From: Stenotrophomonas sp. PS02289
GTDB lineage: Bacteria > Pseudomonadota > Gammaproteobacteria > Xanthomonadales > Xanthomonadaceae
Direction: 5' to 3'
NCBI RefSeq assembly: GCF_029960115.1
Contig: NZ_JASCOZ010000001.1
Location: 1 to 64,000, forward strand
Length of the DNA stretch: 64,000 nt
Part shown: positions 52,301 to 61,787 of the stretch, one piece after another
Numbering within the stretch: the stretch's first letter is position 1
Layout of the letters: each line of letters begins with the position of its first letter
Made by a program: the position numbers and the translations under genes
The notes under the pieces: generated by a model
What the model saw: only the letters and a program-made list of their open reading frames with translations
Databases searched by the model: none
What the model was told of the DNA's origin: nothing

Positions 52301-55300
52301 GCGCGCCCGTCGATGATGCGCTTACGCTTGAAACGAGCATGTTCGCCAGCGGATTTTCCTCCTACGACATCAACGGGCATGCGGGCGTGGTGGTGCCAGA
52401 AGGCGTCCAGCTGCACGTGCTGCGGCCCAGCGTGAGGCCAACGACAGGTGCGCTTTCAGCAGTTGATCACAAGGCAGCGCTGGAAACCTGGCAGGCCCCG
52501 CTTTACCAGGTGGATCCTGGCAGCGGTGCGGTCACCCGTCGTGAGGGAGCGGACCTGACCCTGCGCTCCGAGCGACTGTTTGCGGGCGGCAGTGTAAGCG
52601 TGGGCGAGGGCGCACTGGTGGAGGTCGACAGCGGGAACGGCATCCTGCTGCGCGCTGCAGAGAACATCACAGTGGACGGCACACTGCGCGCACGCAGCGG
52701 CCGGATTGCGCTCGAAGGTGTCCGTTACACGCCGGGGGCGTATCCATCAATGCCTGGAACGCGCACGTGGCGGTTGGGCGACACGGCCGTGCTTGACGCC
52801 AGTGCCGACAGTTTCGTTGCGGTCGACGCGTCCGGCCGCCGCCAGGGCATCGTCAACGCCGGTGGTCGCATCACCCTCGGTGGTGATCTCGACTGGGAGA
52901 CGCGCAACGCGGTGGCCGATTCGGTGGATGCATTCGTGGTGGTGGACGCAGGAGCCCGATTGCTGGCCTCGGGCACCAGCGAGCGGCTGGACGTACAGGG
53001 GCAGGGCGTGCAGCAGGTGGACACCGACGGTGGCCGCATCGTCATCCGATCGGCCAACGCGCTGTACCTGCAAGGCGCGCTGGAGGCGGCGGCGGGCGGT
53101 GTCAGCGCCGAGGGTGGCACCTTGGGCGTTGCCTTCGGGGGGAGCGTATATGGCCCCACTGCCGTGGACGCGGTGCTGGTTCCGCGTGAGCTCGCGTTGG
53201 GACAGGATCGCGAACAAGGGCTCAACAACGACGCGCCGGTCTACGGTCATGGCTATCTGAGCCTGGAACAGATCGCGCAGGGCGGCTTCGACCATCTGTC
53301 ACTGTTCGGCGACGTCCGTACAGACGGAGCGCTGTCGCTGGCGATGGACGGAAGCCTGCGCCTGCTGGGCAGCATCGGCTTCCGACCGAGTGCAGCCGCC
53401 GGTACCCTGGCTCTCTCGGCACCGTACCTGAGCTTCGCGCAGGGTAACTGGCGCACTGTCACCGGCGAAAACATGAAACGACCCGCACCGCCGACATTGG
53501 CGCAGGGCGCGGGGAACCAGCTCACCGCATCCGCCGAGCTGATCGATGTGCGTGACGCCGTCAGTTTTACCGGCTTCGACAAGGTGGACCTGCGCAGCAC
53601 TGGCGATCTTCGATTGCTTCGAGGCAACAACGTTGTCGGCAGCGGCTTCACCCAGTTGGCTGCACCATCGGCACTGGATATCACCGCGGCTCAGATCTAC
53701 CCGACGACGGGTACGTATGCGGCAATTGCAGTTGGCCTGGCACCCGAGCAGATCGGTCAGGAGGTTGAAGTCTGGCAGAACGCAGACGCGCTTCTGCGGA
53801 TTTTCCGCTCCGACGGCGATACGCCGGCTCCAGCTCCCTCGGTGTTTGGCAGCATCAGCCTGGTAGGGGCCAACGTAGAGCAGGGCGGCGTGGTACGCGC
53901 ACCCCTCGGCAAGGTGCTCATCGGTGGGGTGAGCAACCAGGCCGAAGGCGCACAGGTGCGCCTGCTTGACGGCAGCATCACCTCCACCAGCGCCGCAGGG
54001 CTTTCGCTGCCGTACGGCGGTACCGTGGACGGGTTGCAGTGGTACCTTGACGGTACTGCGGTCGAGCCGCAGGAAGTGGGTGGCCGGATTGCCGGGACGA
54101 ATCCGATCGGCATCACCTTCAAGGCGCGGCAGACCAAGGTGGATTTCGGCGCGTTGCTGGACATGTCCGGTGGCGGCGAGCTGACGGGTGCGGCCTATGT
54201 CAGTGGTCGTGGCGGTTCGGTGGATATCCTGCGCAACGCGCTCGCTGATGCCAATCCGGCTTACGCGTTCAGTGCCTCGGGGAATCCCGTTTACGCGATC
54301 CTGCCCGGCTACGGCGGCAGCGTGGCACCGGCTGGCCTGTCCCAGGGCAGCGCCGACCCGGCACTGGGCCAGCGCATCGTGGTGCCGGAGGGCGTGCCCG
54401 GTTTGGCTGCCGGTACGTACACCCTGTTGCCTGCGTCGTTCGCCTTGCAGCCGGGTGCGTTCCGTGTGGAACTGGGCAGCACGGGCGTCAATGGCGTCGC
54501 CGGTGCGATCGCCACCGGCACCGGCTCCTGGCGTGTCGCGGGCCGACAGGGACGTGGGCTGGGCACGGACATTTCGCCGCTGCTGACGGACATGCTGATC
54601 ACGCCGGCGGCCATGGTGCGGCGCCACTCCGGCTACGACGAGACGTCCTACAACACGTTCGTCGCCCGTGATGCGGAACGGCGGGGCCTGCCGCGCGGAC
54701 TACAGACCGTGGATGCCGGTCGCCTCAAGCTGGATCTCAGCCCGGATGCCAGTCGCGATGGCACCTCGGCGTTGAAGGTCGCCGGCCAGACTCGTCTGGG
54801 GGCCGCGGCAGGAAGCGCCGGCTTCGCCGGCAGCGTGGTTGTCTCCACCACCGGCGGTCCGCTGGACATCATCGCGGCCGCCACGTCCGCACCGGAAGGG
54901 CACGGTGCCGTGCTGGAGGCGGAAGCATTGAATGCGCTGGCACCTGCTCGCATGGTTCTGGGCGGCGATTTCGATGTGGGGGCGTACACATCCCCCACCG
55001 CGGTTGTAAACGCATTGGCACCTACAGTACGCGTCCATGACGGGGCAGCGCTTTACGCGCCCGAGATCATCCTGACCGCCAAGCAGGGCGGCGCGGGAAT
55101 CGTCGTCGAACAGGGGGCCACGCTCAGCACCCTTGGCCAGGGAGCCGCTTCCTACGACGCCAGCGACGGCTTCTTCTATCAGGGTCAAAATGGGGCTGCG
55201 GTGTTTGCCGTGTCCAACGGCGACATCAACCTGTTGCCGAATGGCAGTGTGGCCGACGTTGATATCAACATCGGTGCCTGTCTGAAAACCACGTGCGCGG

Positions 55301-58300
55301 GGCAGGCACTGGTGGTGTCCGAAGGCAGCATCACCGCCGCGACCGAAGGTCGCCTGCAGATTGGAGAGAACGCAAGCTACGGAACGCGCCGGTTGGGCCT
55401 GGCGGTCTCGGCGATCAATCTGGGCCAGGCCGATGCGATTGCTGCATTCGCGGCGAATGGCGGTCTGCCGGCCGGTCTCACGCTCAACCAGGACATGCTG
55501 CAGAATCTGCTGAAAGGCAACACCGCGATCCAGGCCCCGGCACTTGAAACGCTCAGCCTGAGCGCACGTGATGCCATCAACGTGATCGGCAGCGTGGAGC
55601 TGGACACCCGTGACGCAGTCACCGGCAAGAGCCAACTCAAGCAACTGATGCTGGGTGCCCCCGCGATCCATGGCTACGGCAACGCGGATGACCGCGCCCG
55701 GATCGTAGCCGACACGCTGCTGTGGGACGGAGCCATGGCGTCACCCCAGGCCGCCATCGGCAGCGGTGCGACCACGCCGCAGGGCGCGGCCATGGTCGAC
55801 CGCCTCGGTGCGGGGCGGTTGGACATCGTGGCCTCCACGCTGGAGCTGGGCTCGCCCGCGTCCACCCGACGCAACTCGGAATCCAGTGCCAACCGTCAAC
55901 TGCTGGGGTTCTCCTCGGTCAATCTGCAAGCCAGTGACCGCGTGCTGTTTTCCGGCAAGGGAACGCTGGATGTCTACCAGCAGCAGGGCGACTACGTGGC
56001 GGGACAGGGCTGGACCTACACCGGGGGTGAGCTGGACATCACCACACCGTTGTTCACCGGTGCCGATGCCGCGAAGCTGGCAGTACGCACCGGTGGCATG
56101 CTGACCATGCACGGCAATGGCAGCGCGGCCGGCGACAACGCCGCGTTGGGGGCCGAGCTGTCGCTGCAGGCGCGCGACATCGTCCTCGACAGCACCCTGA
56201 AGCTGGCGTCCGGTCGCCTGAGCGCCAAGGCCGATGGCGGCATTACGCTGGGCGGCAATGCCGACCTCGACCTGGCCGGGCGCACCGTTACTCTGCTGGA
56301 CGTCGACAAGTACAGCTGGGGCGGCGACATTGAATTGAGCGCGGCGTCGGGCGACATACTTGCCGATGCAGGCTCACGCATCGATGTCTCGGCCCGTAAC
56401 AACCGCGGTGGACGTCTCACCGTCAATGCCAGCGGGGCAGGGGCCGGGCGCGTGTCGTTGGCCGGCACATTGCTCGGCGGGGCCAGCGGTACCACCGATG
56501 CCGGCGGCAGCCTCGTACCCTGGGACGGCGGCGAACTGGTGCTGCATGCGCGCCAACTGGAGGACTTCCAGGGATTGAACCAGCGGCTCACCGCCGGTGG
56601 CATCACCGGTGCACGCACCTTCCAGCTGGATGAAGGCGATCTGGTGATTGGCGATGAAGTGAAGGCCCGCAAGGTCGACATCAGCGTTGACGGTGGCAGC
56701 CTGCAGGTGAATGGACGCGTTGACGCCAGCGGCGTGCAGGTAGGCAGCATCCGCCTGGCCGCGCGCGACCTGCTGCAGGTGAACGGCACGCTGGATGCGC
56801 ACGGTACTGGCCTGCGCGTGGACAGCTACGGCAAGATCATCGACAGCCCCAACCGCGCGGATATCGAACTGACCAGCAGCCAGGGCCGTGTGGCCCTGGG
56901 CAGTGCGGCACAACTGGACCTCCGCAGCGGCACCGACCTGGCAGTGGGCACGGCCGCTGGCCAGAATGACGGCGCGCCCCGCGGCATGCTGCGCCTCAAC
57001 GTGCCGCGTGTCGGCAGCAACGACGCCGGCATTGATGTGGCCAGCGGCGTCAGCATCGACGGCGCGCGCGAGATCCAGCTGAACGGGTTCCGCCGATACT
57101 CCGATGCGCCGCTGGCGAGCGCTGACGATGTGCACGGCAACCGCCCGCAGCTTGTCACCCAGACCTGGCTGGACGAGGTGGTGGATCCGGACAACCGCGC
57201 GTGGTTCGATGCCGCCTTCGCCAACACCGACCTGCAGCAGCGCGTTGCCGCGTTGGGCAGCTACCGCCTGCGTCCCGGCGTGGAGATCGTTGCCTACGCC
57301 GGCGGAGCCAACAGCCGCGGCGACCTGGTGATGTCCGGGGATATTGATCTCTCCGGCTACCGCTATGGTCCCCAGGCAGACCGCAATGACCCGTCGCGGC
57401 GCGGCTTCGGTGAATCCGGTTCGCTGGTGCTGCGCGCCGAGGGTGACATCAACCTCTACGGCAGCATCAACGACGGTTTCGCGCCGCCGCCGAGCAATCC
57501 CGACGAAGGCGGCTGGTTGCTGATGCCCGGCGCCAGCGGTGACGCGCGGACACCGTACGGTGCCGACATCATTGTGCCGATCGGTGGCGTGCGCCTGCAG
57601 GCAAACACCCGCTTCTCGGCCGGCACCACCTTGAACTACGCCATTCCCTTCCGCGCCATGACGCTGCCGGCCGGAACCGAAGTGCCGATGCCCACGCGCA
57701 TCGCCGGTACCCTGCAACTGGCGACCGGCACGGTACTGCGCGCGTCGGTGACCACCGCCGACGGCCAGGTCTTGGCGGCGGGCACCGTGCTGTCCGCGCC
57801 GTTAAGTCTGGGCCCGGGTTCGACGCTGGGTGCGGGCTTCCGCCTGGACAGCGCACTGGCAGTGCAGGCGCAGCAGTGGCCGGCAGGTGTTCCGTTGCCG
57901 GCGGACATGCGCCTGAGCACGGCGGTGGAACTCAAGGCCGGTTCGCTGATTCCGTCAATGACCGAGATCGTGCTTGCGGGCAACACCCCGGTCAACCTGC
58001 GCCCCGCCGACGCCAACGGCAACCAGGGCCGCAACTGGGCGTTGGCGGCCATGCTGCCGGAAGGCACCACCTCGTGGGACATCACTGTCGTGGCCGGTGC
58101 GGATACCGAGGCGGCAGACATGCGTACGCGCCGTTTTGGTGCCACGGGCAATCTGATCCTGTCCGATACGCATTACTCGACCATCCGTACGGTGGAAACC
58201 ACCAGTGTGTTCATCGGAACCCGCGTGGTCACGCTCCAGGGCTCGCTGGAAATCTGGGGTGATGACAGCTGGGTCGGAAAGCCGGTAAGCGAGCTGGCTG

Positions 58301-61300
58301 AGGCCATCGGTTACACCGAAGACGAACTGTGTGCGCTTGGCGATGCCTACTGTGAAATCGGAGGTCGCCTGCTGACCCGCGAAGGTTCGCTGAATCTGTG
58401 GGGTGACGAGAGTTTTGCCGACCGTCCGGTTCGCGAACTGGCTGAGATGATCGGCTACACCGAGGATGAGTTGTGCGCTCTGGATCCCACCTTCTGCTAC
58501 GGCGGTGGAGAGTGGGTCGAGGAAACCCTGTACGCCAGCCGTCCCGGCAGTCCCGCATGGAGCGTGCTGCGCACCGGTACCGGTGACCTCAATCTGCTTG
58601 CGGCAGGGGATGTGGCAATGCGGTCCGGCTTTGGCGTGTATACCGCCGGCACACCCACCTCGTTGGGAGCGGACCTGGATGTCGCATTCGACCCTGCGCG
58701 TGCACCACTGCCAGGACTTTCCTCACTGTTGGGTCCGGTGCAGGCAGGTGGCGCGTACGACGCAGTGCTGGCTGCTTACCGTGCGTGGTATCCGGACGCC
58801 GGTGGCAATCTGCTGGTCGCCGCCGGTGCTGACATTCTTGGTGATACCTGGGCCGAGAGCGCGTCCCTGGATGGATTCTCGGATTCCGTGTACGCGGATG
58901 CGGCCAGCAGCAGCGTGGGTAACTGGCTGTGGCGGCAGGGCTCTGGCACCACCGCGGGAGTCGATCCGGCCAGCACCAGTTGGTGGATCAACTTCGGTAC
59001 CTATGTCAGGGCCCGCAGCAGCAGTTCAGATACGCCTCGGATGGTCGGTTTCACCGGGTTTGGTACGCTTGGTGGCGGCAACCTCAGCCTGGAAGCGGGC
59101 GGTACGGCGGGTGTGCGGGAAGCCAAGGGCGGTGCGTTGACCAGCACCTCCTTTGCAGGACACTCGACCGCGATCAACGCGGTGGTCGGTTCGACAGGTC
59201 GGGTCCATGATGGGGAACTGGTGCTGACCGGGGGTGGCGACCTGCATGTGCGCAGCGCCGGGGCCTTCAATCCCAACCTGCAGGCCACCTCGCAGATCAA
59301 CAACAACAACTTCCAGAATCTGGAACTCAATGGCACGCTGGTGAACCTGCGCGGGCAACTGGTTCTGCAGGCGTCCCGCGTCGGCGGTATTGCAACCAAT
59401 GCATCAAGCTACCAGAAGCTGGACAACACGATTCCCTCGGATCCGTTCATTGCCCAGCGCGGTGAAGCCATGGGTGGCCCCGTACTGGTGCTGGGCGATG
59501 CGAATGCACTGTTGCAGGCACGCGGAGATGCCGTACTGGGGGCAGTGACGGACCCAGGACGCGCGGCGGTGGTCAACTACAACGCCGTGGCGACGGCGGA
59601 CGGAAGCACCGCAGCGGGCACTTCCTGGTTCTCGCTTTGGACCGACAACACTGCGCTTGACCTGGTGTCCGCCGGCGGCGACCTCACCCCCACCCTGATG
59701 GGTACCCGCCACGAAATGGGGCGTGACCTGCGCGCAGAGAACTTTGTATCCTCGGTGAGTTACTGGATGCTGCCGTCGAAGATCCGGCTGCTGGCCGCTG
59801 GCGGCAGCATCAAGTTGGACAAAGCGTCGGACCAGACCAATCACGTATTGATGACACGGCCGTCCGCAAACGGTGAGCTGCAGGTATTGGCCGCTGATTC
59901 GATCCTGGCTACCCCGGGGGCCATGGCGATCAGCAGCAGCGGTTCAGATGCCCGACTTCCTACGCCGTTCGAACCCGCTTTCGTGGCCAGCAAGGACGCC
60001 CGCCAGGTCGCGGGCAACGTGTCGGTGGAGGCTCCCTCATTCGAAGGGCAGCGTGGCCTGCCACTGTTCACGTTCGGTGCGCCTACACTGCAGTCCACTG
60101 ACCTGCGCGCCAATGGCAGTGCCCCCAACCGCTTCTATGCGGCACAGGGCGACATCATCGGCCTGCGCACCGGTCAGCAGTGGGAACTGCAGCGCATTTC
60201 GGGAGACAAGCGCACCGTCTTCACCTACAACGACGTCGCCGCTCCCGTCCACGTCCGCGCTGGCCGCGACATCCTGCTCAGCGACATTGGTGGCCTCAAC
60301 AACACCGACACCGACATCAGCATTGTCGAAGCCGGCCGCGACATCGTCCATACCCCGATCCGCATCGCCGGCCCGGGCGATCTGGAAGTGAGCGCCGGTC
60401 GCCAGATCCGCCAGGAAGACAGGGCCAGCATCACCACCACCGGTGGCCTGGTGCAGGGCGACACCCGCCCGGGTGCCAGTATCTCGGTCACCGCCGGCAA
60501 CGAACAGCTCGACTTTGCGGCGCTGCGCGACCGTTACCTGGACCCGAACAACCTGGCCGACCCGGAACGCACCCTGGCCGAACAGCCGGGCAAGGCAGTC
60601 AAGCTGTACGGCACCGAGCTGGAAACCTGGCTGCAGGACCGCTTCGGTGTGCCGGCCAAGGGCGATGCCGCACTGGCGCTGTTCGATTCGCTACCGGAAG
60701 CGCAGCAGCGGATCTTCCTGCGTCAGGTCTACCACGCCGAACTGCGTGCCGGTGGCCGCGAGTACAACGACCCGGACAGCCCGCGCTTCGGTTCCTACCT
60801 GCGCGGCCGCGAGGCGATCGCCACGCTGCTGCCGGAGAAGGATGCCAACGGTGCCACCATCGACCGTACCGGCGACATCGTGATGTTCGGCGGCTCCGGT
60901 GTACGCACCCAGGCCGGCGGCAACATCGAGATGATGGCCCCGGGTGGGCAGATCGTGGTGGGCGCACAGGGTGTGGTGCCGCCGGCCTCGGCCGGTGTGG
61001 TCACCCAGGGCCAGGGCGACATCCGCATGTTCAGCGATGGCAGCCTGCTGCTCGGCCTGTCGCGGGTGATGACCACCTTCGGTGGCGACATTCAGGCGTG
61101 GTCGGCACGCGGCGACATCAACGCCGGTCGCGGTGCGCTGACCTCGGTGCAGTACACCCCGGCGCTGCGCGTGTATGACCAGTGGGGCAACGTAAATCTC
61201 TCGCCGCAGGCTCCGGCCACCGGCGCGGGTATCGCCACGCTGGCCCCTATCGCCGAAGTGCCGGCGGGCGACGTGGATCTGATTGCGCCGCTGGGCACGA

Positions 61301-61671
61301 TTGACGCGGGTGAGGCGGGTATACGTGTGTCGGGTAACGTCAATCTGGCCGCGCTGCAGGTGCTTAATGCGGCGAACGTGCAGGTGCAGGGCGAAAGTAC
61401 GGGTCTGCCGGTGCTGGCGACGGTGAACGTCAATGCGCTGAGCTCGGCCAGTGCGGCCGCCAACAGTGCCAGCCAGGCGGCGCAGGATGTGATGCGCAAG
61501 ACGCAGGATGACGCGCGCAAGAACCGGCCTTCGGAGATCAGTGTGCAGGTGCTTGGGTTTGGCGCGAGCAGCAGCGTGGAGCCGAAGCCGAAGGCGTCTG
61601 AGCCGGTCAGTTCGTACGATCCGAACAGCGCGTTCCAGTTCCCGCAGGCGGAGGAGACTGTTCGGCGGTGA
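49306..61671 (+). CDS. Giant filamentous-haemagglutinin-like exoprotein (TPS domain, DUF3739; PdtA-like)
   Basis: A 4,121-residue adhesin-type exoprotein. The signal peptide ends ...MAVPAGAQQ (about residue 38). A Gln/Ala-rich spacer of about 120 residues precedes the TPS/haemagglutination domain (about 165-300; ILNWETFNVGANTVLSFGQ, SVFIANRNGVVFGNNSQIN). Then come thousands of residues of beta-helix-like Gly/Asp/Leu repeats, a short-period LPAGT-type segment (about 2785-2898), a tandem 48-residue cysteine repeat (2979-3074), and a C-terminal DUF3739 region ending in a polar tail. Family members are normally exported by a TpsB porin, but none is present in the window; the gene sits among T2SS genes instead. 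P. aeruginosa PdtA has a similar size and setting, from memory. Start chosen by GAGG five bases upstream. Confidence 0.88.
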   Translation: MSHLHSTALRGTAASRRTLGNHPMAWAIAVALGSMAVPAGAQQAFSPAWFADKGAAHNAAAQSGRMPNGAPVNFGQPTQQQDAARQKLQQSIDNLGSAAQAIALQQRMQEQARQNLRNAGYIVADGLGKGGLKVDENPLTRGWINARDAVQKTGADGKVEVSIEQTADKAILNWETFNVGANTVLSFGQNADWAVLNRVNDPNARPSQILGQIKAPGSVFIANRNGVVFGNNSQINVRNLVAAAARISDAQFNDNGLFGADATMASLTDAAGDVLVERGARITTHVPGTATRSGGYVLLAGQNVENAGQIETVKGQAQLAAGDSFIIRRGVGTAQNTASTTRGNEIAPQLAAGSTAGTVTNSGLIQAREGDITLAGRTVEQAGVAVATTTVNQRGTVHLLNSLADRTGSVTLAEGSTTAVLIEDDGKTTALDSQRDALIAESSAQNIVRATSNTGTFDNLSRMQDRRDQSRIEIVSGGNVAFEGQSLTLATGGQVVVDAAGRSALADGARVDVSGAVGVKVSMESNNVKINVQGNELRDSPDNRDSGKLNSLNNNEAWIDRRQLIHVAAGTGGYEAERWYAAGGLLEVGGYLGTQGHSVSEWAAQGGSVLLGGNEVITQAGSRINLAGGSLDVASGTIQQTWLRGTDGQLYRLDDAPAAMLFAGLYRGFESSHERWGVTENFRNPLIASERRVENGYTVGRDAGQLVISAPTAVLDGDIDTRTFQGVRQDRGPDAGKDGYTQAQTAVARNAALLLGQYGARGREGGFATDVRLGDTVGLPALADLQAPLDTSRGNTFWMDADTLSAQQWGSLDLLTRGTLHTEGSLRLQDGAALVFTAAVVQIDGDITAHGGSLSASNLQTLPNGNLQAILLEGRGSVGLGDGARIDLSGTWTNRLMQPERDSQAAWVNGGQLDLQNSHDVQMGAGSEVIVDAGGRVDVQGDIMVGNAGSVALRADVADVPSDGSGRVHLGDGARFSALGLNRSGAFLLETGGQVQIGGAPVDDALTLETSMFASGFSSYDINGHAGVVVPEGVQLHVLRPSVRPTTGALSAVDHKAALETWQAPLYQVDPGSGAVTRREGADLTLRSERLFAGGSVSVGEGALVEVDSGNGILLRAAENITVDGTLRARSGRIALEGVRYTPGAYPSMPGTRTWRLGDTAVLDASADSFVAVDASGRRQGIVNAGGRITLGGDLDWETRNAVADSVDAFVVVDAGARLLASGTSERLDVQGQGVQQVDTDGGRIVIRSANALYLQGALEAAAGGVSAEGGTLGVAFGGSVYGPTAVDAVLVPRELALGQDREQGLNNDAPVYGHGYLSLEQIAQGGFDHLSLFGDVRTDGALSLAMDGSLRLLGSIGFRPSAAAGTLALSAPYLSFAQGNWRTVTGENMKRPAPPTLAQGAGNQLTASAELIDVRDAVSFTGFDKVDLRSTGDLRLLRGNNVVGSGFTQLAAPSALDITAAQIYPTTGTYAAIAVGLAPEQIGQEVEVWQNADALLRIFRSDGDTPAPAPSVFGSISLVGANVEQGGVVRAPLGKVLIGGVSNQAEGAQVRLLDGSITSTSAAGLSLPYGGTVDGLQWYLDGTAVEPQEVGGRIAGTNPIGITFKARQTKVDFGALLDMSGGGELTGAAYVSGRGGSVDILRNALADANPAYAFSASGNPVYAILPGYGGSVAPAGLSQGSADPALGQRIVVPEGVPGLAAGTYTLLPASFALQPGAFRVELGSTGVNGVAGAIATGTGSWRVAGRQGRGLGTDISPLLTDMLITPAAMVRRHSGYDETSYNTFVARDAERRGLPRGLQTVDAGRLKLDLSPDASRDGTSALKVAGQTRLGAAAGSAGFAGSVVVSTTGGPLDIIAAATSAPEGHGAVLEAEALNALAPARMVLGGDFDVGAYTSPTAVVNALAPTVRVHDGAALYAPEIILTAKQGGAGIVVEQGATLSTLGQGAASYDASDGFFYQGQNGAAVFAVSNGDINLLPNGSVADVDINIGACLKTTCAGQALVVSEGSITAATEGRLQIGENASYGTRRLGLAVSAINLGQADAIAAFAANGGLPAGLTLNQDMLQNLLKGNTAIQAPALETLSLSARDAINVIGSVELDTRDAVTGKSQLKQLMLGAPAIHGYGNADDRARIVADTLLWDGAMASPQAAIGSGATTPQGAAMVDRLGAGRLDIVASTLELGSPASTRRNSESSANRQLLGFSSVNLQASDRVLFSGKGTLDVYQQQGDYVAGQGWTYTGGELDITTPLFTGADAAKLAVRTGGMLTMHGNGSAAGDNAALGAELSLQARDIVLDSTLKLASGRLSAKADGGITLGGNADLDLAGRTVTLLDVDKYSWGGDIELSAASGDILADAGSRIDVSARNNRGGRLTVNASGAGAGRVSLAGTLLGGASGTTDAGGSLVPWDGGELVLHARQLEDFQGLNQRLTAGGITGARTFQLDEGDLVIGDEVKARKVDISVDGGSLQVNGRVDASGVQVGSIRLAARDLLQVNGTLDAHGTGLRVDSYGKIIDSPNRADIELTSSQGRVALGSAAQLDLRSGTDLAVGTAAGQNDGAPRGMLRLNVPRVGSNDAGIDVASGVSIDGAREIQLNGFRRYSDAPLASADDVHGNRPQLVTQTWLDEVVDPDNRAWFDAAFANTDLQQRVAALGSYRLRPGVEIVAYAGGANSRGDLVMSGDIDLSGYRYGPQADRNDPSRRGFGESGSLVLRAEGDINLYGSINDGFAPPPSNPDEGGWLLMPGASGDARTPYGADIIVPIGGVRLQANTRFSAGTTLNYAIPFRAMTLPAGTEVPMPTRIAGTLQLATGTVLRASVTTADGQVLAAGTVLSAPLSLGPGSTLGAGFRLDSALAVQAQQWPAGVPLPADMRLSTAVELKAGSLIPSMTEIVLAGNTPVNLRPADANGNQGRNWALAAMLPEGTTSWDITVVAGADTEAADMRTRRFGATGNLILSDTHYSTIRTVETTSVFIGTRVVTLQGSLEIWGDDSWVGKPVSELAEAIGYTEDELCALGDAYCEIGGRLLTREGSLNLWGDESFADRPVRELAEMIGYTEDELCALDPTFCYGGGEWVEETLYASRPGSPAWSVLRTGTGDLNLLAAGDVAMRSGFGVYTAGTPTSLGADLDVAFDPARAPLPGLSSLLGPVQAGGAYDAVLAAYRAWYPDAGGNLLVAAGADILGDTWAESASLDGFSDSVYADAASSSVGNWLWRQGSGTTAGVDPASTSWWINFGTYVRARSSSSDTPRMVGFTGFGTLGGGNLSLEAGGTAGVREAKGGALTSTSFAGHSTAINAVVGSTGRVHDGELVLTGGGDLHVRSAGAFNPNLQATSQINNNNFQNLELNGTLVNLRGQLVLQASRVGGIATNASSYQKLDNTIPSDPFIAQRGEAMGGPVLVLGDANALLQARGDAVLGAVTDPGRAAVVNYNAVATADGSTAAGTSWFSLWTDNTALDLVSAGGDLTPTLMGTRHEMGRDLRAENFVSSVSYWMLPSKIRLLAAGGSIKLDKASDQTNHVLMTRPSANGELQVLAADSILATPGAMAISSSGSDARLPTPFEPAFVASKDARQVAGNVSVEAPSFEGQRGLPLFTFGAPTLQSTDLRANGSAPNRFYAAQGDIIGLRTGQQWELQRISGDKRTVFTYNDVAAPVHVRAGRDILLSDIGGLNNTDTDISIVEAGRDIVHTPIRIAGPGDLEVSAGRQIRQEDRASITTTGGLVQGDTRPGASISVTAGNEQLDFAALRDRYLDPNNLADPERTLAEQPGKAVKLYGTELETWLQDRFGVPAKGDAALALFDSLPEAQQRIFLRQVYHAELRAGGREYNDPDSPRFGSYLRGREAIATLLPEKDANGATIDRTGDIVMFGGSGVRTQAGGNIEMMAPGGQIVVGAQGVVPPASAGVVTQGQGDIRMFSDGSLLLGLSRVMTTFGGDIQAWSARGDINAGRGALTSVQYTPALRVYDQWGNVNLSPQAPATGAGIATLAPIAEVPAGDVDLIAPLGTIDAGEAGIRVSGNVNLAALQVLNAANVQVQGESTGLPVLATVNVNALSSASAAANSASQAAQDVMRKTQDDARKNRPSEISVQVLGFGASSSVEPKPKASEPVSSYDPNSAFQFPQAEETVRR
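58240..58527 (+). repeat. Tandem 144-bp repeat inside the giant exoprotein gene
   Basis: Two in-frame 144-base units (58240-58383, 58384-58527) encode 48-residue repeats sharing GSL, WGD, PV, ELAE, IGYTEDELCAL and a second Cys. Each unit has one C-x6-C pair (Cys3009/3016 and Cys3057/3064). The segment differs from the surrounding beta-helix sequence. Confidence 0.85.
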
Positions 61672-61672
61672 C

Positions 61673-61697
61673 GTAGGTACCACGCCCTGCGTGGTAC
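61673..61697 (+). repeat. SMAG palindrome (GTACCACG type)
   Basis: GTAGGTACCACGCCCTGCGT and its pairing arm, starting two bases after the exoprotein stop codon; it likely stabilises or ends the message. The same unit occurs inverted at 36143-36167. Confidence 0.82.
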
Positions 61698-61716
61698 GAA
61701 TGCTGGCCAGCACCGC

Positions 61717-61741
61717 GTAGCCACGCAGGGCGTGGCTCTAC
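61717..61741 (-). repeat. SMAG palindrome (GCCACG type)
   Basis: On the reverse strand GTAGAGCCACGCCCTGCGTG plus its pairing arm. It lies between the exoprotein gene and the convergent gspJ, and forms a dimer with the copy 20 bases to its left. Confidence 0.82.
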
Positions 61742-61787
61742 GGTTCGATAATCGCCATGAACGCCTGACGCGGGATTCCGCGTCAGG

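Noticed and set aside
58240-58527. The repeat in the exoprotein gene as a CRISPR or noncoding repeat
   Set aside because: Only two in-frame units, conserved at protein level and without spacers.
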